DNA from: Corynebacterium pelargi
Lineage (GTDB): Bacteria > Actinomycetota > Actinomycetes > Mycobacteriales > Mycobacteriaceae
Assembly: GCF_014635485.1 (NCBI RefSeq)
Contig: NZ_BMCX01000001.1
Coordinates: forward strand, 489,634-553,633
Reading direction: 5' to 3'
Length of the DNA: 64,000 bases
Positions 45,988 to 54,929 of the stretch are shown here, piece by piece. The notes under the pieces are model-generated. The model saw only the letters and a list, made by a program, of their open reading frames with translations. It had not been told where the DNA came from and did no database searches. A program made the translations under genes and the position numbers. How positions within the stretch are numbered: position 1 is the stretch's first letter; each line of letters opens with the position of its first letter.

Positions 45988-47040
45988 ACTACAGCACCTG
46001 AAGGACGCAGACTGTTAAGAGTTGAGGCTCGCAACTCGCAGACCCCAATTGAGAGCAAGCCTCGCTGGATTCGCACCGCCGTGAAAACGGGCCCTGAGTA
46101 TCAGGACATGAAAAAGAAGGTGTCTGGCGCAAGCTTGCACACCGTGTGCCAGGAAGCTGGCTGCCCGAATATCCACGAATGTTGGGAATCACGCGAAGCC
46201 ACCTTCCTCATTGGTGGTGCGAATTGTTCACGCCGTTGCGACTTCTGCCAGATCAACTCGGCAAAACCAGAACCACTGGATCGCGACGAGCCACGAAGGG
46301 TGGCGGAGTCTGTGCGCGAAATGCAGCTCAACTACTCCACCATTACCGGCGTGACCCGCGATGACCTCGAAGACGAAGGCGCATGGCTTTATGCCGAGGT
46401 GGTGCGCCAGATTCACCAGCTCAACCCCCATACCGGTGTTGAGAACCTGGTTCCGGATTTCTCTGGCAAACCCGATCTGCTGCAGGAAGTCTTTGAGGCT
46501 CGCCCCGAGGTCTTCGCCCATAACCTTGAGACGGTGCCGCGCATCTTCAAGCGAATCCGTCCGGCGTTTCGATATGAGCGCTCGCTCGACGTGATCCGCC
46601 AGGCACGCGACTTTGGCCTTGTCACCAAGTCCAATCTCATCTTGGGCATGGGTGAAACCGAAGAAGAAATTCGTGAGGCTCTCGATGATCTTCACGATGC
46701 TGGCTGCGACATCATTACCATCACCCAGTACCTTCGCCCAGGCCCGCTCTACCACCCGATTGATCGTTGGGTAAAGCCCGAGGAGTTTATCGAGCACGCC
46801 GATTATGCTCGTGAAATCGGCTTCGGCGCAGTGATGTCTGGACCGTTGGTTCGATCCTCCTACCGTGCAGGCAAGCTCTATGCCCAGGCGCTTGAATCCC
46901 GTGGTGAAGCGTTGCCGAGCCATCTGAGCCACTTGGCAGAAACCGCTCAGGGCAGCACCGCACAGGAGGCATCGACGCTGCTGCAGAAGTACGGTAAATC
47001 TGAAGACACTCCGGTGGTGTCTTCTCGCACCAATTCCTAA
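45985..47040 (+). CDS. lipA: LipA, lipoyl synthase (radical SAM)
   Basis: LipA inserts two sulfurs into protein-bound octanoyl groups. The 351-residue enzyme has the auxiliary cluster cysteines C55, C60 and C66 ([12 protein letters not shown]) and the radical SAM CXXXCXXC at C81, C85, C88 (CSRRCDFC), plus [13 protein letters not shown] and [11 protein letters not shown] at the C-terminus with the Ser ligand. The GTG at 45985 is preferred because of the -10 seven bases upstream and because the conserved N-terminus begins there; the frame extends nine codons upstream. Confidence 0.96.
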   Translation: MTTAPEGRRLLRVEARNSQTPIESKPRWIRTAVKTGPEYQDMKKKVSGASLHTVCQEAGCPNIHECWESREATFLIGGANCSRRCDFCQINSAKPEPLDRDEPRRVAESVREMQLNYSTITGVTRDDLEDEGAWLYAEVVRQIHQLNPHTGVENLVPDFSGKPDLLQEVFEARPEVFAHNLETVPRIFKRIRPAFRYERSLDVIRQARDFGLVTKSNLILGMGETEEEIREALDDLHDAGCDIITITQYLRPGPLYHPIDRWVKPEEFIEHADYAREIGFGAVMSGPLVRSSYRAGKLYAQALESRGEALPSHLSHLAETAQGSTAQEASTLLQKYGKSEDTPVVSSRTNS

Positions 47041-47072
47041 GCATCCAAGGTGAGCTTGTAAGGTTATTGAAC

Positions 47073-47849
47073 ATGGCAGACCCGAATAAACAGGACATCA
47101 AGGCCGCAAAGAAGGCCCAGAAGCGCGCGAAGCGTGAGCAGCGCAAGAATACGCGGAAGCAGATCTGGCAGGCATTCCAGATGCAGCGCAAGCAGGATAA
47201 GGCGCTGGTGCCGATCATGCTCGCAGCATTCTTGGGCATGGGCTTAGTCTTTTTCCTGCTCGGCTCCCTCTGGGGTGGCCAGTGGTTCATGTTGATCGTG
47301 GGCCTCGCCTTCGGTGCCGCACTGGCCATGTGGCTGTTTAGCCGCCGTCTGCAAAATAGCGTCTACGATCGCGCCGATGGCCAAGCTGGTGCAGCCGGCT
47401 GGGCGTTGGAGAATCTTCGCTCCGGCATGGGCATTGCCTGGCGCACCAAGACCGGTGTTGCCATGACCCGCCAGATGGACGTGCTGCACCGCGTGGTTGG
47501 CGTATCGGGCGTGGTACTGGTTGGCGAAGGCAACCGCAGCCACCTGAATAACCTCATTGCGCAGCAGAAGCGTCGCATTGAAAAGCTCGTGCCTGGCGTG
47601 CCCGTCGAGGTGGTCATGGTGGGCAATGAAGGCGATGCGGTGCCGCTGAAGAACTTGCAGCGCCACCTGATGAAGATGCCCAAGCGCTACAAGAAGAATG
47701 AGGTCTACCAGATCGCTGGTCGCCTAGAGGCCATGGATGCGGTGAATTCCGGCCAGGCGCTGCCTAAAGGCCCCATCCCCGGCGGTGGCAAGATGTCGGG
47801 CATGAACCGTGCTGCACGTCGTGCCGCTGAGCGCAATAAGCGCGGCTAG
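47073..47849 (+). CDS. DUF4191 membrane protein (Rv2219-like)
   Basis: The 258-residue product begins with a Lys/Arg-rich helical stretch (QDIKAAKKAQKRAKREQRKNTRKQIWQAFQMQRKQDKALV), has two membrane segments (about residues 48-68 and 72-90), then a soluble domain with GIAWRTKTGVAMTRQMDVLHRVVGVSGVVLVGEG and a basic C-terminal end MNRAARRAAERNKRG. Function unknown; the family always sits next to lipA and glnA in Actinobacteria as far as I recall. The ATG at 47073 has AAGG nine bases upstream. Confidence 0.87.
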   Translation: MADPNKQDIKAAKKAQKRAKREQRKNTRKQIWQAFQMQRKQDKALVPIMLAAFLGMGLVFFLLGSLWGGQWFMLIVGLAFGAALAMWLFSRRLQNSVYDRADGQAGAAGWALENLRSGMGIAWRTKTGVAMTRQMDVLHRVVGVSGVVLVGEGNRSHLNNLIAQQKRRIEKLVPGVPVEVVMVGNEGDAVPLKNLQRHLMKMPKRYKKNEVYQIAGRLEAMDAVNSGQALPKGPIPGGGKMSGMNRAARRAAERNKRG

Positions 47850-47865
47850 CAACACGCTGAAAGAA

Positions 47866-47898
47866 CACTCCCGCCTCGATACGAGGCGGGAGTTTTTG
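47866..47898. terminator. Intrinsic terminator between the DUF4191 and RDD genes
   Basis: ACTCCCGCCTCG and CGAGGCGGGAGT form a perfect 12-bp stem with a TATA loop, followed by TTTTTG. The flanking genes are convergent. Confidence 0.92.
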
Positions 47899-47932
47899 TC
47901 GTCTTTGCGATGGGGACAGCGAGGTTGCGGGC

Positions 47933-48448
47933 CTAACCCATCACCACGGAGGTGCCGGTTGCACGGTCGTGGATGCCGCGGCCGTCGGCGTCGACAAGCA
48001 CTGCGGGGAAGATGAAGAGGGTGAAAAAGGTTCGGGCGAATGCGCGGAGGAAATTGACTCGGGCATCGGCGTCGATGCGGGCTACCCCCATGCCGAGGAT
48101 GGCTTGGCCGGGGGTTCGGGCGAATAGCCAGACGGAGATCACACCGAGAAGGAGGTAGATCATGGGGGTAACTGTGGCGACACCCCCGAGGGAGCTCGTG
48201 ATGGCTACCACACCATTGGCGATTGCGAGGCAGATGAACCAGTCGATAAACACCCCGCCGGTACGCCGCATCACTGAAGCAAGCGAGCCTGGGCCTTTTG
48301 CAGGTAAACCGAGGTGCTCACCAGGCCAGCGAGCGGTGTTGTCGGTGTCGAATTGTGAGGGGATCTGCGGCCCGTCAAGCCAACTTCTTTTCGGCTGTCG
48401 AGGTGTTTGATCCGTTTCGTCTTTGGGGGTATTTCGCCGGCTATTCAT
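47933..48448 (-). CDS. RDD family membrane protein (Rv2219A-like)
   Basis: The 171-residue product has a charged N-terminal part with KRSWLDGPQIPSQFDTDNTARWPGEHLGLP, then an RDD domain with three membrane segments: MRRTGGVFIDWFICLAIANG carries the Arg and Asp of the family name and GQAILGMGVARID the second conserved motif. Function unknown. It is divergent from glnA, as in M. tuberculosis. TAAGGTG before the ATG could be a ribosome site or a -10 for a leaderless mRNA. Confidence 0.87.
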   Translation of the reverse strand: MNSRRNTPKDETDQTPRQPKRSWLDGPQIPSQFDTDNTARWPGEHLGLPAKGPGSLASVMRRTGGVFIDWFICLAIANGVVAITSSLGGVATVTPMIYLLLGVISVWLFARTPGQAILGMGVARIDADARVNFLRAFARTFFTLFIFPAVLVDADGRGIHDRATGTSVVMG

Positions 48449-48507
48449 AGAGTTTCACCTTAGCTTCTTGCCTGAAATTCGGGGGTAAGGCACTCGGAAT
48501 GGGCGAA

Positions 48508-48540
48508 TTTTAGTCAGTCGATAGAAAATTGGGTTAGACT
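48508..48540 (+). promoter_or_regulatory. glnA promoter region with a degenerate AmtR-like element
   Basis: TAGACT at 48535-48540 is a plausible -10. Just upstream, TTTTAGTCAGTCGATAGAAA has a perfect right half (ATAGAAA) of the AmtR consensus TTTCTATN6ATAGAAA but a poor left half. Regulation by AmtR is therefore only a possibility. Confidence 0.35.
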
Positions 48541-48614
48541 CTTTCCTGAACCCCATTTGGGGCAAGCACAACGCAACCTACCCCGGCGCAAGCCCGCGGC
48601 TTTTAGGAGACATC

Positions 48615-50051
48615 GTGGCATTTCAATCCGCTGACGACGTACTGAAGTTCATCAAGGACGAAGAAGTCGAGTTCATCGACATCCGTTTCACCGACGTTCC
48701 CGGCATCGAGCAGCACTTCTCGATCCCGGCGAGCATCCTCGACGAAGACGCAATCGAAGAAGGCCTCGCATTCGACGGCTCCTCCGTTCGCGGCTTTACC
48801 ACCATTGACGAGTCCGACATGAACCTCCTGCCGGACCTCGCAACCGCGAAGATTGACCCCTTCCGGAAATCGAAGACGCTGAACATGAAGTTCTTCGTCC
48901 ACGATCCCTTCACCCGCGAGCCCTTCTCCCGCGACCCGCGCAACGTGGCTCGCAAGGCAGAGGAATATCTTGCATCCACCGGGATCGCCGACACCTGCTT
49001 CTTCGGCGCCGAGGCGGAGTTCTACCTCTTTGACAAGGTTCGCTACGCCACCGACGCTCACACCGGCTTCTACGAAGTAGATTCCTCCGAAGGTTGGTGG
49101 AACCGCGGTAAGGAAACCCAACTCGATGGCACCCCCAACCTGGGCTACAAGACCCGCCTGAAGGGCGGCTACTTCCCGGTGCCCCCATACGACCAGACCC
49201 TTGAGCTTCGCGACGAAATGACGAAGAACCTCATGCAGTGTGGTTACGAGATCGAGCGTTTCCACCACGAGGTGGGCACCGGTGGCCAGCAGGAAATTAA
49301 CTACAAGTTCAACACCCTGCTGCACGCTGCCGACGATCTGCAGTCCTTCAAGTACATCGTTAAGAACACTGCAGCACAGCACGGCAAGACCGTCACCTTC
49401 ATGCCCAAGCCCCTGGCAGGCGACAACGGCTCCGGTATGCACGCCCACCAGTCGCTGTGGAAGGACGGCAAGCCGCTGTTCCACGACGAGTCCGGTTACG
49501 CAGGCCTTTCCGATATCGCCCGCTACTACATCGGCGGTATCCTCCACCACGCAGGCGCTGTGCTGGCGTTTACCAACCCGACCCTGAACTCCTACCACCG
49601 CCTGGTGCCCGGCTTCGAGGCTCCGATCAACCTGGTGTACTCGCAGCGCAACCGTTCTGCCGCTGTGCGCATCCCGATCACCGGCTCGAACCCCAAGGCA
49701 AAGCGTATCGAGTTCCGTGCACCGGACCCATCGGGCAACCCCTACTTCGGTTTCGCTGCCATGATGCTGGCAGGTCTCGACGGCATCAAGAACCGCATCG
49801 AGCCGCACGCACCGGTGGATAAGGACCTCTACGAGCTTCCTCCGGAGGAAGCAGCTTCCATCCCGCAGGCACCGACCTCGCTTGAGGCATCGCTGAAGGC
49901 TCTGGAAGAAGACCACGAGTTCCTCACCGACAACGACGTCTTCACCGAGGACTTGATCGACACCTACATCAAGCTGAAGTACGACAACGAGATCACCCCC
50001 GTTCGTCTGCGCCCCACCCCGCAGGAGTTCGAGCTGTACTTCGACTGCTAA
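48615..50051 (+). CDS. glnA: GlnA, glutamine synthetase type I (adenylylation-regulated)
   Basis: GlnA makes glutamine from glutamate, ammonium and ATP. The 478-residue product is of the GSI-beta type: adenylylation site Tyr406 in [17 protein letters not shown], the ammonium/latch region [11 protein letters not shown] preceding the ATP motif [18 protein letters not shown], and [34 protein letters not shown]. Together with gltBD in this window it forms the GS/GOGAT cycle. The GTG start has TAGGAG eight bases upstream. Confidence 0.97.
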   Translation: MAFQSADDVLKFIKDEEVEFIDIRFTDVPGIEQHFSIPASILDEDAIEEGLAFDGSSVRGFTTIDESDMNLLPDLATAKIDPFRKSKTLNMKFFVHDPFTREPFSRDPRNVARKAEEYLASTGIADTCFFGAEAEFYLFDKVRYATDAHTGFYEVDSSEGWWNRGKETQLDGTPNLGYKTRLKGGYFPVPPYDQTLELRDEMTKNLMQCGYEIERFHHEVGTGGQQEINYKFNTLLHAADDLQSFKYIVKNTAAQHGKTVTFMPKPLAGDNGSGMHAHQSLWKDGKPLFHDESGYAGLSDIARYYIGGILHHAGAVLAFTNPTLNSYHRLVPGFEAPINLVYSQRNRSAAVRIPITGSNPKAKRIEFRAPDPSGNPYFGFAAMMLAGLDGIKNRIEPHAPVDKDLYELPPEEAASIPQAPTSLEASLKALEEDHEFLTDNDVFTEDLIDTYIKLKYDNEITPVRLRPTPQEFELYFDC

Positions 50052-50066
50052 AAAGCAGCAACGCAT

Positions 50067-50098
50067 AAAGGCGGCAAGCATCTGCTTGCCGCCTTGTT
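50067..50098 (+). terminator. Intrinsic terminator after glnA
   Basis: AAGGCGGCAAGCA and TGCTTGCCGCCTT form a perfect 13-bp stem with a two-base centre, followed by GTTGTTATTT, about 17 bases after the stop. Confidence 0.9.
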
Positions 50099-50154
50099 GT
50101 TATTTCCGGAGCCTTTCGGCACCCACTTGAAGCTGCGATATGCGATCTCAGGCC

Positions 50155-50463
50155 TTAAGCATTGACTGCGTCTGCATAATCGCCCATCTTCATCAGCTTG
50201 TATTCCTTGACCAAACGGATGCAGGGGCGGATACCAAATAACACAGAGCCGATAACAAAAAGCCAGGTACCTGCAACCATCGTGCGGTCGCTAAAGAAGA
50301 GGAAAGACCCAATGAGGAAGGTTGCCGCTGCGACCACATCCACAATGGTGTAGGCCAATTCATAGATCGCAGCAACTTCCATATGCTGCTTGGATTTGAG
50401 CGCATTACGGGGATCAAAGAATTTTGGCATGAGCATCAGCATAGACGCGGTGAGCAACAGCAC
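50155..50463 (-). CDS. YrhK-like small membrane protein
   Basis: The product (up to 102 residues) has two membrane helices around residues 33-56 and 63-82 and the YrhK-domain features FLIGSFLFFSDRTMVAGTWLFVIGSVLFGIRPCIRLVKEYKL. Function unknown. The start is uncertain: GTG at 50463 gives the full length, but several in-frame ATGs within the first 12 codons are possible; none has a strong ribosome site. Its base composition is slightly AT-richer than its neighbours. Confidence 0.65.
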   Translation of the reverse strand: MLLLTASMLMLMPKFFDPRNALKSKQHMEVAAIYELAYTIVDVVAAATFLIGSFLFFSDRTMVAGTWLFVIGSVLFGIRPCIRLVKEYKLMKMGDYADAVNA

Positions 50464-50781
50464 ACCATTGTCTTCACCACCTTTTCAACGCCCGCCGTTT
50501 TAGGCGTGTCACCTCACGCCTGGACGCGCAATACCGCCGTGTAGCTGGGTAAGCCCTGATACCCCACGGTGTTTTGGCCCGAAACATTCCTTCCTTTTTC
50601 CGGGCAGCACCACCCCTGAGGTGGGCAAAGAGCAGGTGCACAGACAGGGGATGCGGTTAGGTTTTAAGAATTTAAGCCTGTACATTTTTGCACCGTACTG
50701 GTAACGGAATGAAACACTTTTACTCCCTTACCCCGGAGGCAACGATGCATCGTTGTCTTTTTCAGCAACCTGCCATCAAGG
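50464..50781. other. Intergenic region between the YrhK-like and EIIC-like genes
   Basis: About 320 bases with several small dyads, including CCACC/GGTGG near 50610, and ending in an intrinsic-terminator-like hairpin at 50740-50762 directly before the EIIC-like gene. I could not match it to a known riboswitch class. Confidence 0.5.
50740..50762 (+). terminator. Terminator-like hairpin in the leader of the EIIC-like gene (possible attenuator)
   Basis: A perfect palindrome (CAACGATG/CATCGTTG, 50740-50755) is followed by TCTTTTT, ending 19 bases before the downstream start codon. No plus-strand gene lies between it and the glnA terminator. Confidence 0.6.
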
Positions 50782-51927
50782 ATGAAAGATGACGCAATTA
50801 TGACCACTGCAGCGACGAATGCGGCCAAGGAGCCACAGCAACCAGTAGCAAACCCAGACGCCACCACTACCCCACCGAGCAGGGAAACCGTGGGCAGCTT
50901 CATTATGAAGGTGCTCAACGGTATCTCCATCGCAGTGGTCGTCGCCCTTGTCCCCCAGGCACTACTTGGTGAGCTGCTCAAAGCGCTCGTTCCGCACTTC
51001 CCGTCGCTGCAAACCTTCCTTGGTCTGATCGCGCTTTCGGCCACCATGTTGCCGGCCATCATCGGCTTCTTGGTGGGCATGCAGTTCAAGCTGAACCCCA
51101 TCCAAAACGCCACCGTTGCTGTGGCTTCCGTCCTTGGTTCAGGCGTAGCTCAGGTCGATCCCAATGGCGGTTTCCACCTCCAAGGCACAGGGCTTGTGAT
51201 CAACGCCGGTCTTACCGCCGGCATTGGTGTGCTTATTGCTAAGTACATCGGCCCCAAACTAGGCCAGTACATGGTGCTGTTTTTGCCCATGATCGTCGTG
51301 GTTGTTGCCGGTGGCATCGGCTGGATGGTCACCTACCCTGCCGTGAAGGTATTCAGCGTTTGGCTCGGTGAAGTCATCGTGGGTGCAACCAACCTCCAAC
51401 CCATCTTGATGGGCACGATCATGGCCGTCGTCTTCGCATTCTTAATTCTGAGCCCGATTTCTACCGTGGGTATCGCCACCGCCATCTTCCTCTCAGGTAT
51501 TGCTTCCGGTACCGCGAACCTCGGTTGCGTCTGTGCCGCCTTTGGCGTGTGTGTTGCCGGCTGGCGCGCGAATCCCGTAGCTGCCTCCCTCCTGCCCGTG
51601 ATTGGTTCGCCCAAGGTGCACATGGCCAATATCATGGGTCGCCCCTTGAACTTCCTGCCTATTCTGTGCAGCTCGGCAATCGTGGGCGCCGTTGGCGGCT
51701 GGCTCGGCATTGCCGGCACGCCGATTTCCGCGGGCTTCGGCATCTCCGGTTTGGTAGGCCCTGTTACCGCTTTGAATGCTGAGGGCTGGGGCTGGAGCTT
51801 TGGCAATATCTTGATCATCATCGGCATCTTCGTCGTACTGCCGCTGCTGTGCTCGATTGTGTTTGTTCGCCTCTTCCAGCGCGCAGGCCTGATCCGCCCT
51901 GATCACTACCGCTTGAGCTTCATCTAA
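50782..51927 (+). CDS. PTS EIIC-like membrane transporter (PTS_EIIC_2 family)
   Basis: The 381-residue polytopic protein has about ten membrane segments and family features VLNGISIAVVVALVPQALLGELLKAL, GVAQVDPNGGFHLQGTGLVINAGLTAGIG and a C-terminal FVRLFQRAGLIRPDHYRLSF. It resembles stand-alone EIIC-type proteins with no EIIA or EIIB domain or neighbour, so phosphotransfer-coupled transport is doubtful and the substrate is unknown. Start uncertain: ATG at 50782 or a second in-frame ATG at 50800. It is single-gene, bounded by a leader hairpin and its own terminator. Confidence 0.78.
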   Translation: MKDDAIMTTAATNAAKEPQQPVANPDATTTPPSRETVGSFIMKVLNGISIAVVVALVPQALLGELLKALVPHFPSLQTFLGLIALSATMLPAIIGFLVGMQFKLNPIQNATVAVASVLGSGVAQVDPNGGFHLQGTGLVINAGLTAGIGVLIAKYIGPKLGQYMVLFLPMIVVVVAGGIGWMVTYPAVKVFSVWLGEVIVGATNLQPILMGTIMAVVFAFLILSPISTVGIATAIFLSGIASGTANLGCVCAAFGVCVAGWRANPVAASLLPVIGSPKVHMANIMGRPLNFLPILCSSAIVGAVGGWLGIAGTPISAGFGISGLVGPVTALNAEGWGWSFGNILIIIGIFVVLPLLCSIVFVRLFQRAGLIRPDHYRLSFI

Positions 51928-51948
51928 CAGCCTTATCTAGAACCGGTG

Positions 51949-51976
51949 CCCCGCAACAGATGTTGCGGGGCTTTTT
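51949..51976 (+). terminator. Intrinsic terminator after the EIIC-like gene
   Basis: CCCCGCAACA and TGTTGCGGGG form a perfect stem followed by CTTTTTGG, about 20 bases after the stop. Confidence 0.92.
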
Positions 51977-52038
51977 GGCGTTGCAAGACGCTCCCTCAGC
52001 GCGATGCGGAGGCTCGGGTACTCGGGAGTGGCACAAAA

Positions 52039-52072
52039 ATAACCCCCGCTTCACGTAGGTGAAGCGGGGGTT
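52039..52072 (-). terminator. Intrinsic terminator of the CsbD-like gene
   Basis: On the minus strand AACCCCCGCTTCAC and GTGAAGCGGGGGTT form a perfect 14-bp stem, followed by ATTTTTG, about 30 bases after the CsbD stop. Confidence 0.92.
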
Positions 52073-52102
52073 AGAGCTTTAGGTTTGAAAGCTCTTGAGG
52101 GC

Positions 52103-52309
52103 TTACTTCTCGTCGCCCTTGAAAGCGCCGATAACCTTGTCGGCAGCTTCCTTAACCTTCTCGCCGACGTTGTCGGCAGCTTCCTTCACGTCGGACTTAA
52201 CCTGGTCGGCCTTGCCCTCGTTCTTGATGTCGTCGTTGCCGGTAGCCTCGCCGAAGCCTTCCTTGACCTTGCCGCCGAGATCCTCAGCCTTGTTTTCGAA
52301 ATCGCCCAT
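52103..52309 (-). CDS. CsbD-like stress protein
   Basis: The 68-residue, highly charged helical protein matches the CsbD family: KAEDLGGKVKEGFGEATGND followed by KADQVKSDVKEAADNVGEKVKEAADKV. Family members are abundant general-stress proteins of unknown biochemical role. An excellent AGGAGG site lies five bases before the ATG, and a strong terminator follows, so this is a well-expressed single-gene unit. Confidence 0.93.
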   Translation of the reverse strand: MGDFENKAEDLGGKVKEGFGEATGNDDIKNEGKADQVKSDVKEAADNVGEKVKEAADKVIGAFKGDEK

Positions 52310-52511
52310 GAGATCCTCCTAATTTTTATACTGAATTTCTTTTGTGCGAACGCGCCACTGCTTGGAAGCTTTCGCCTCCGGGGGCAGTGAGTGTGCCCTA
52401 GGGCACCGTGCGCCGCTGCCTCACAACTATAGCGCAAGGCGCATGGTTTGAGCCTCGTTCAAAGGAAGTTCCAAGGCAACCGTTATTGTTTTGCAATACG
52501 GCTAAATCTGT

Positions 52512-53861
52512 TTACAGCACCATGGCAGCGATCCAACCAGATGCCAGCAAAGGCAGGTTGAAGTGCAAGAACGTTGGAATCACGGTGTCGCGAATGTGGT
52601 CATGCTGGCCGTCTGCATCCAAACCGGCTGTGGGGCCGAGTGTGGAGTCTGATGCGGGCGAGCCTGCGTCGCCAAGCGCACCTGCGGCACCGACGATGGC
52701 GACGGTAGCCGCCGGGGAGAACCCAAGCGTTGCACACAGGGGCACATAAATCGTGGCGATGATGGGCAGGGTGGAAAAGGAAGATCCGATACCCATGGTG
52801 ACCACCAAACCAACCAAGAGCATGGCAAAGGCCGCGAGCCCCTTGGAATCGCCAACGAGGTTGGCAGAGGCCGTAACCAGAGATTCCACCTCGCCGGTTG
52901 CCTTCATCACGGAGGCGAAGCCCTGGGCGGTGATCATGATGAAGCCAATCAGTGCCATCATGCGCATACCTTGGCTAAAGACATCGTCGGCGGCCTTCCA
53001 GTGCACAGCACCAGTGCCCATGAAGATGGCAAGACCAACCAGTGCACCAATCAGCAGCGAATCGGCCTCAGTGCCGATAGCCTGCATCCATACCTGCACA
53101 CCGAACGTGGCGATGATCGCGATGATGGAGACGATCACCTTATAACGCGAAACCGTTTGGTCTTCCACGCCAGCGGCGATATCAATGGTTTCGTAGTCGC
53201 GCGGTTTGCGGTAACTGAAAAACACGGCAATCAACAGGCCAGCGACCATACCCATGGCGGGGATGGCCATCACCTTGAGGATGTTGATGCCGTCGGTGTC
53301 CATGCCAGCTTGTTGTATATTGCCAAGCAGAATGTCATTGAGGAAGATCGAGCCGAAGCCCAGCGGAATCCACATATACGTGGTGACCAAACCGAAGGTC
53401 ATGACGCAGGCCACGAGGCGACGGTCGAGCCTGAGCTTATTCATCACGGCCAACAGTGGCGGGATGATCAGCGGAATAAACGCAATGTGCACCGGGATGA
53501 GGTTCTGGCTCATCACGCTCATGGCGAGGATGCCGGCAAGCATGAGCCATTTCGCCACCGAGACTGCCTTCGAGCGGGTTTCTTGGGAGCTCACCCCCAC
53601 CTTGTCCATGATCCAATCCGCCAGAAGCTGCGGTAGTCCGGAAGAGGACACCGCCATGGCAAACGCGCCGAGCAGTGCATAACTCAGGGCAATTTTTGCA
53701 CCGCCCGAGAGGCCATCTTCAAAAGCGATCATGGTCTGATCGATGCCCAGGCCCGAAAGCAGGCCGCCAACGAGGGCGCCGAGGAACAGGGAAATTACAA
53801 CGTGGACGCGCAGCAGTGCCAGCACAAGCATGACTACCACTGCGATCAGGACAGCATTCAT
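52512..53861 (-). CDS. Na+/H+ antiporter family (NhaC-like) membrane transporter
   Basis: The 449-residue protein has about twelve membrane segments and family features LFLGALVGGLLSGLG, MSVMSQNLIPVHIAFIPLIIPPLL, and GIGSSFSTLPIIATIYVPLCATLGFSPAATVAIVGAAGALGDAGSPASDSTLGPT, the last typical of the YuiF/NhaC-like group. Members are annotated as Na+/H+ antiporters but some transport amino acids, so the substrate is unproven. Its start lies at the end of an unusually C-rich (G-rich on the coding strand) spacer. Confidence 0.8.
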   Translation of the reverse strand: MNAVLIAVVVMLVLALLRVHVVISLFLGALVGGLLSGLGIDQTMIAFEDGLSGGAKIALSYALLGAFAMAVSSSGLPQLLADWIMDKVGVSSQETRSKAVSVAKWLMLAGILAMSVMSQNLIPVHIAFIPLIIPPLLAVMNKLRLDRRLVACVMTFGLVTTYMWIPLGFGSIFLNDILLGNIQQAGMDTDGINILKVMAIPAMGMVAGLLIAVFFSYRKPRDYETIDIAAGVEDQTVSRYKVIVSIIAIIATFGVQVWMQAIGTEADSLLIGALVGLAIFMGTGAVHWKAADDVFSQGMRMMALIGFIMITAQGFASVMKATGEVESLVTASANLVGDSKGLAAFAMLLVGLVVTMGIGSSFSTLPIIATIYVPLCATLGFSPAATVAIVGAAGALGDAGSPASDSTLGPTAGLDADGQHDHIRDTVIPTFLHFNLPLLASGWIAAMVL

Positions 53862-54003
53862 GCTTTATAAATTTAATCCACTAGGGCGCATATTCCAGAT
53901 TCTTACCCCTCGTGGGGTTAGCCCCTTTTTTCACCCCTTGCACAACCCCAGCACAGTCGCTGCACAACCCCCTTCACAGCCCCTGCGCGACCCCCTGCAG
54001 CCA

Positions 54004-54024
54004 CCCAGCCCCAGCCCCTCGCCC
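54004..54024 (-). other. G-quadruplex motif upstream of the antiporter gene
   Basis: On the minus strand four runs of at least three G occur with loops of 1-4 bases, fitting the G3N1-7 quadruplex rule. Further G4-G5 runs continue on the same strand down to about 53910, between the serine hydrolase stop and the antiporter start. Confidence 0.6.
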
Positions 54025-54062
54025 GGCTCGAAACCGCGCAGAGCTGGAGATCCTGGAAGGCG

Positions 54063-54929
54063 TTATTTCGGCGGCAGTAGCGCGTCCAATACCGGTAGCG
54101 GAACAAGCACACTATCGGCGAGGGTGGAAAGCACTGAGGGATCGACTATCCCACGCAGTTGCTCACGCACCGACCACAAAGGCACTGCCGGGACGGTAGA
54201 AGAGCCCTGCCCCACCAGTGCTTGGACGCTCAAGGCCTGCTGAACATCTTGGGTTAATTGCGCTGCCGGGCCGAAGGTATTGGCCGCCACCACAAAGCCA
54301 GGACCGAAGCTGGCTGAGGCGTGCACGCTTTGGCGATCATCAGACCAACCGAATTTCGTGGCCCAGATTCCCGGCAAGGTGGCTGTTCCATAATCCTGGC
54401 GATACCCATCTGCTGCCACCGGGGCTGCTGTGCGCATGCCATTGATCAGCGGCCACGCCACCGGGTCGAGGGCGATGGCTTGAAGGAAGCGCGCCATGTC
54501 ATTGGTGGAGGTGGTGGTATTGCCCCAGAAGCCGTTGTAGTGGGTTTGCCCCAAACCGAATTGGGCAATGACTTCCGGAATGGCCTGCGGATACTTCCTA
54601 TCCAACTCGGTGGCAATGCGATCATCGGAAAAGCGGATCATGGTTTCCACCTTGGCTTTATCCTCAGCCGCACCGTGATGCAGTACCCAGTAGCCGAGAT
54701 AAAGCTTGGAAAGTGATAGCGCAGGACGCGACTGGTCAGCATTCGGCGTCGCTGCACGAACTCCAATCGGGGTATCCACCGTGATCTGGGTGCGATCCGG
54801 CACGCCATTAATTGGCACTTCTAGCGCCTGAGCCATGGGCGCTGCAGCAAAAGGAAGCGCCGCTGCGAGCACCAGGCTCGCGATGCGCGATGAGCGACGA
54901 GGGCCGAGCGTTTGCATGGAAGGAATCAT
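54063..54929 (-). CDS. Secreted serine hydrolase of the beta-lactamase/DD-peptidase fold
   Basis: The 288-residue product has a signal peptide ending near PMAQA (about residue 35) and penicillin-interacting-type motifs: SxxK as SLSK (about residue 72), an SDN-like SDDRIATELD, and a KTG-like ATKFGW. The overall layout suggests a class A beta-lactamase-like or D,D-carboxypeptidase-like secreted protein, possibly acting on the cell wall; the motif changes make beta-lactamase activity uncertain. The ATG at 54929 has GAGG five bases upstream; an in-frame TTG lies one codon before. Confidence 0.75.
   Translation of the reverse strand: MIPSMQTLGPRRSSRIASLVLAAALPFAAAPMAQALEVPINGVPDRTQITVDTPIGVRAATPNADQSRPALSLSKLYLGYWVLHHGAAEDKAKVETMIRFSDDRIATELDRKYPQAIPEVIAQFGLGQTHYNGFWGNTTTSTNDMARFLQAIALDPVAWPLINGMRTAAPVAADGYRQDYGTATLPGIWATKFGWSDDRQSVHASASFGPGFVVAANTFGPAAQLTQDVQQALSVQALVGQGSSTVPAVPLWSVREQLRGIVDPSVLSTLADSVLVPLPVLDALLPPK

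Noticed and set aside
50655..50680. DtxR-like sequence beginning TTAGGTTTTAAG before the EIIC-like gene
   Set aside because: About a third of the defined consensus positions mismatch, and the right half is poor.
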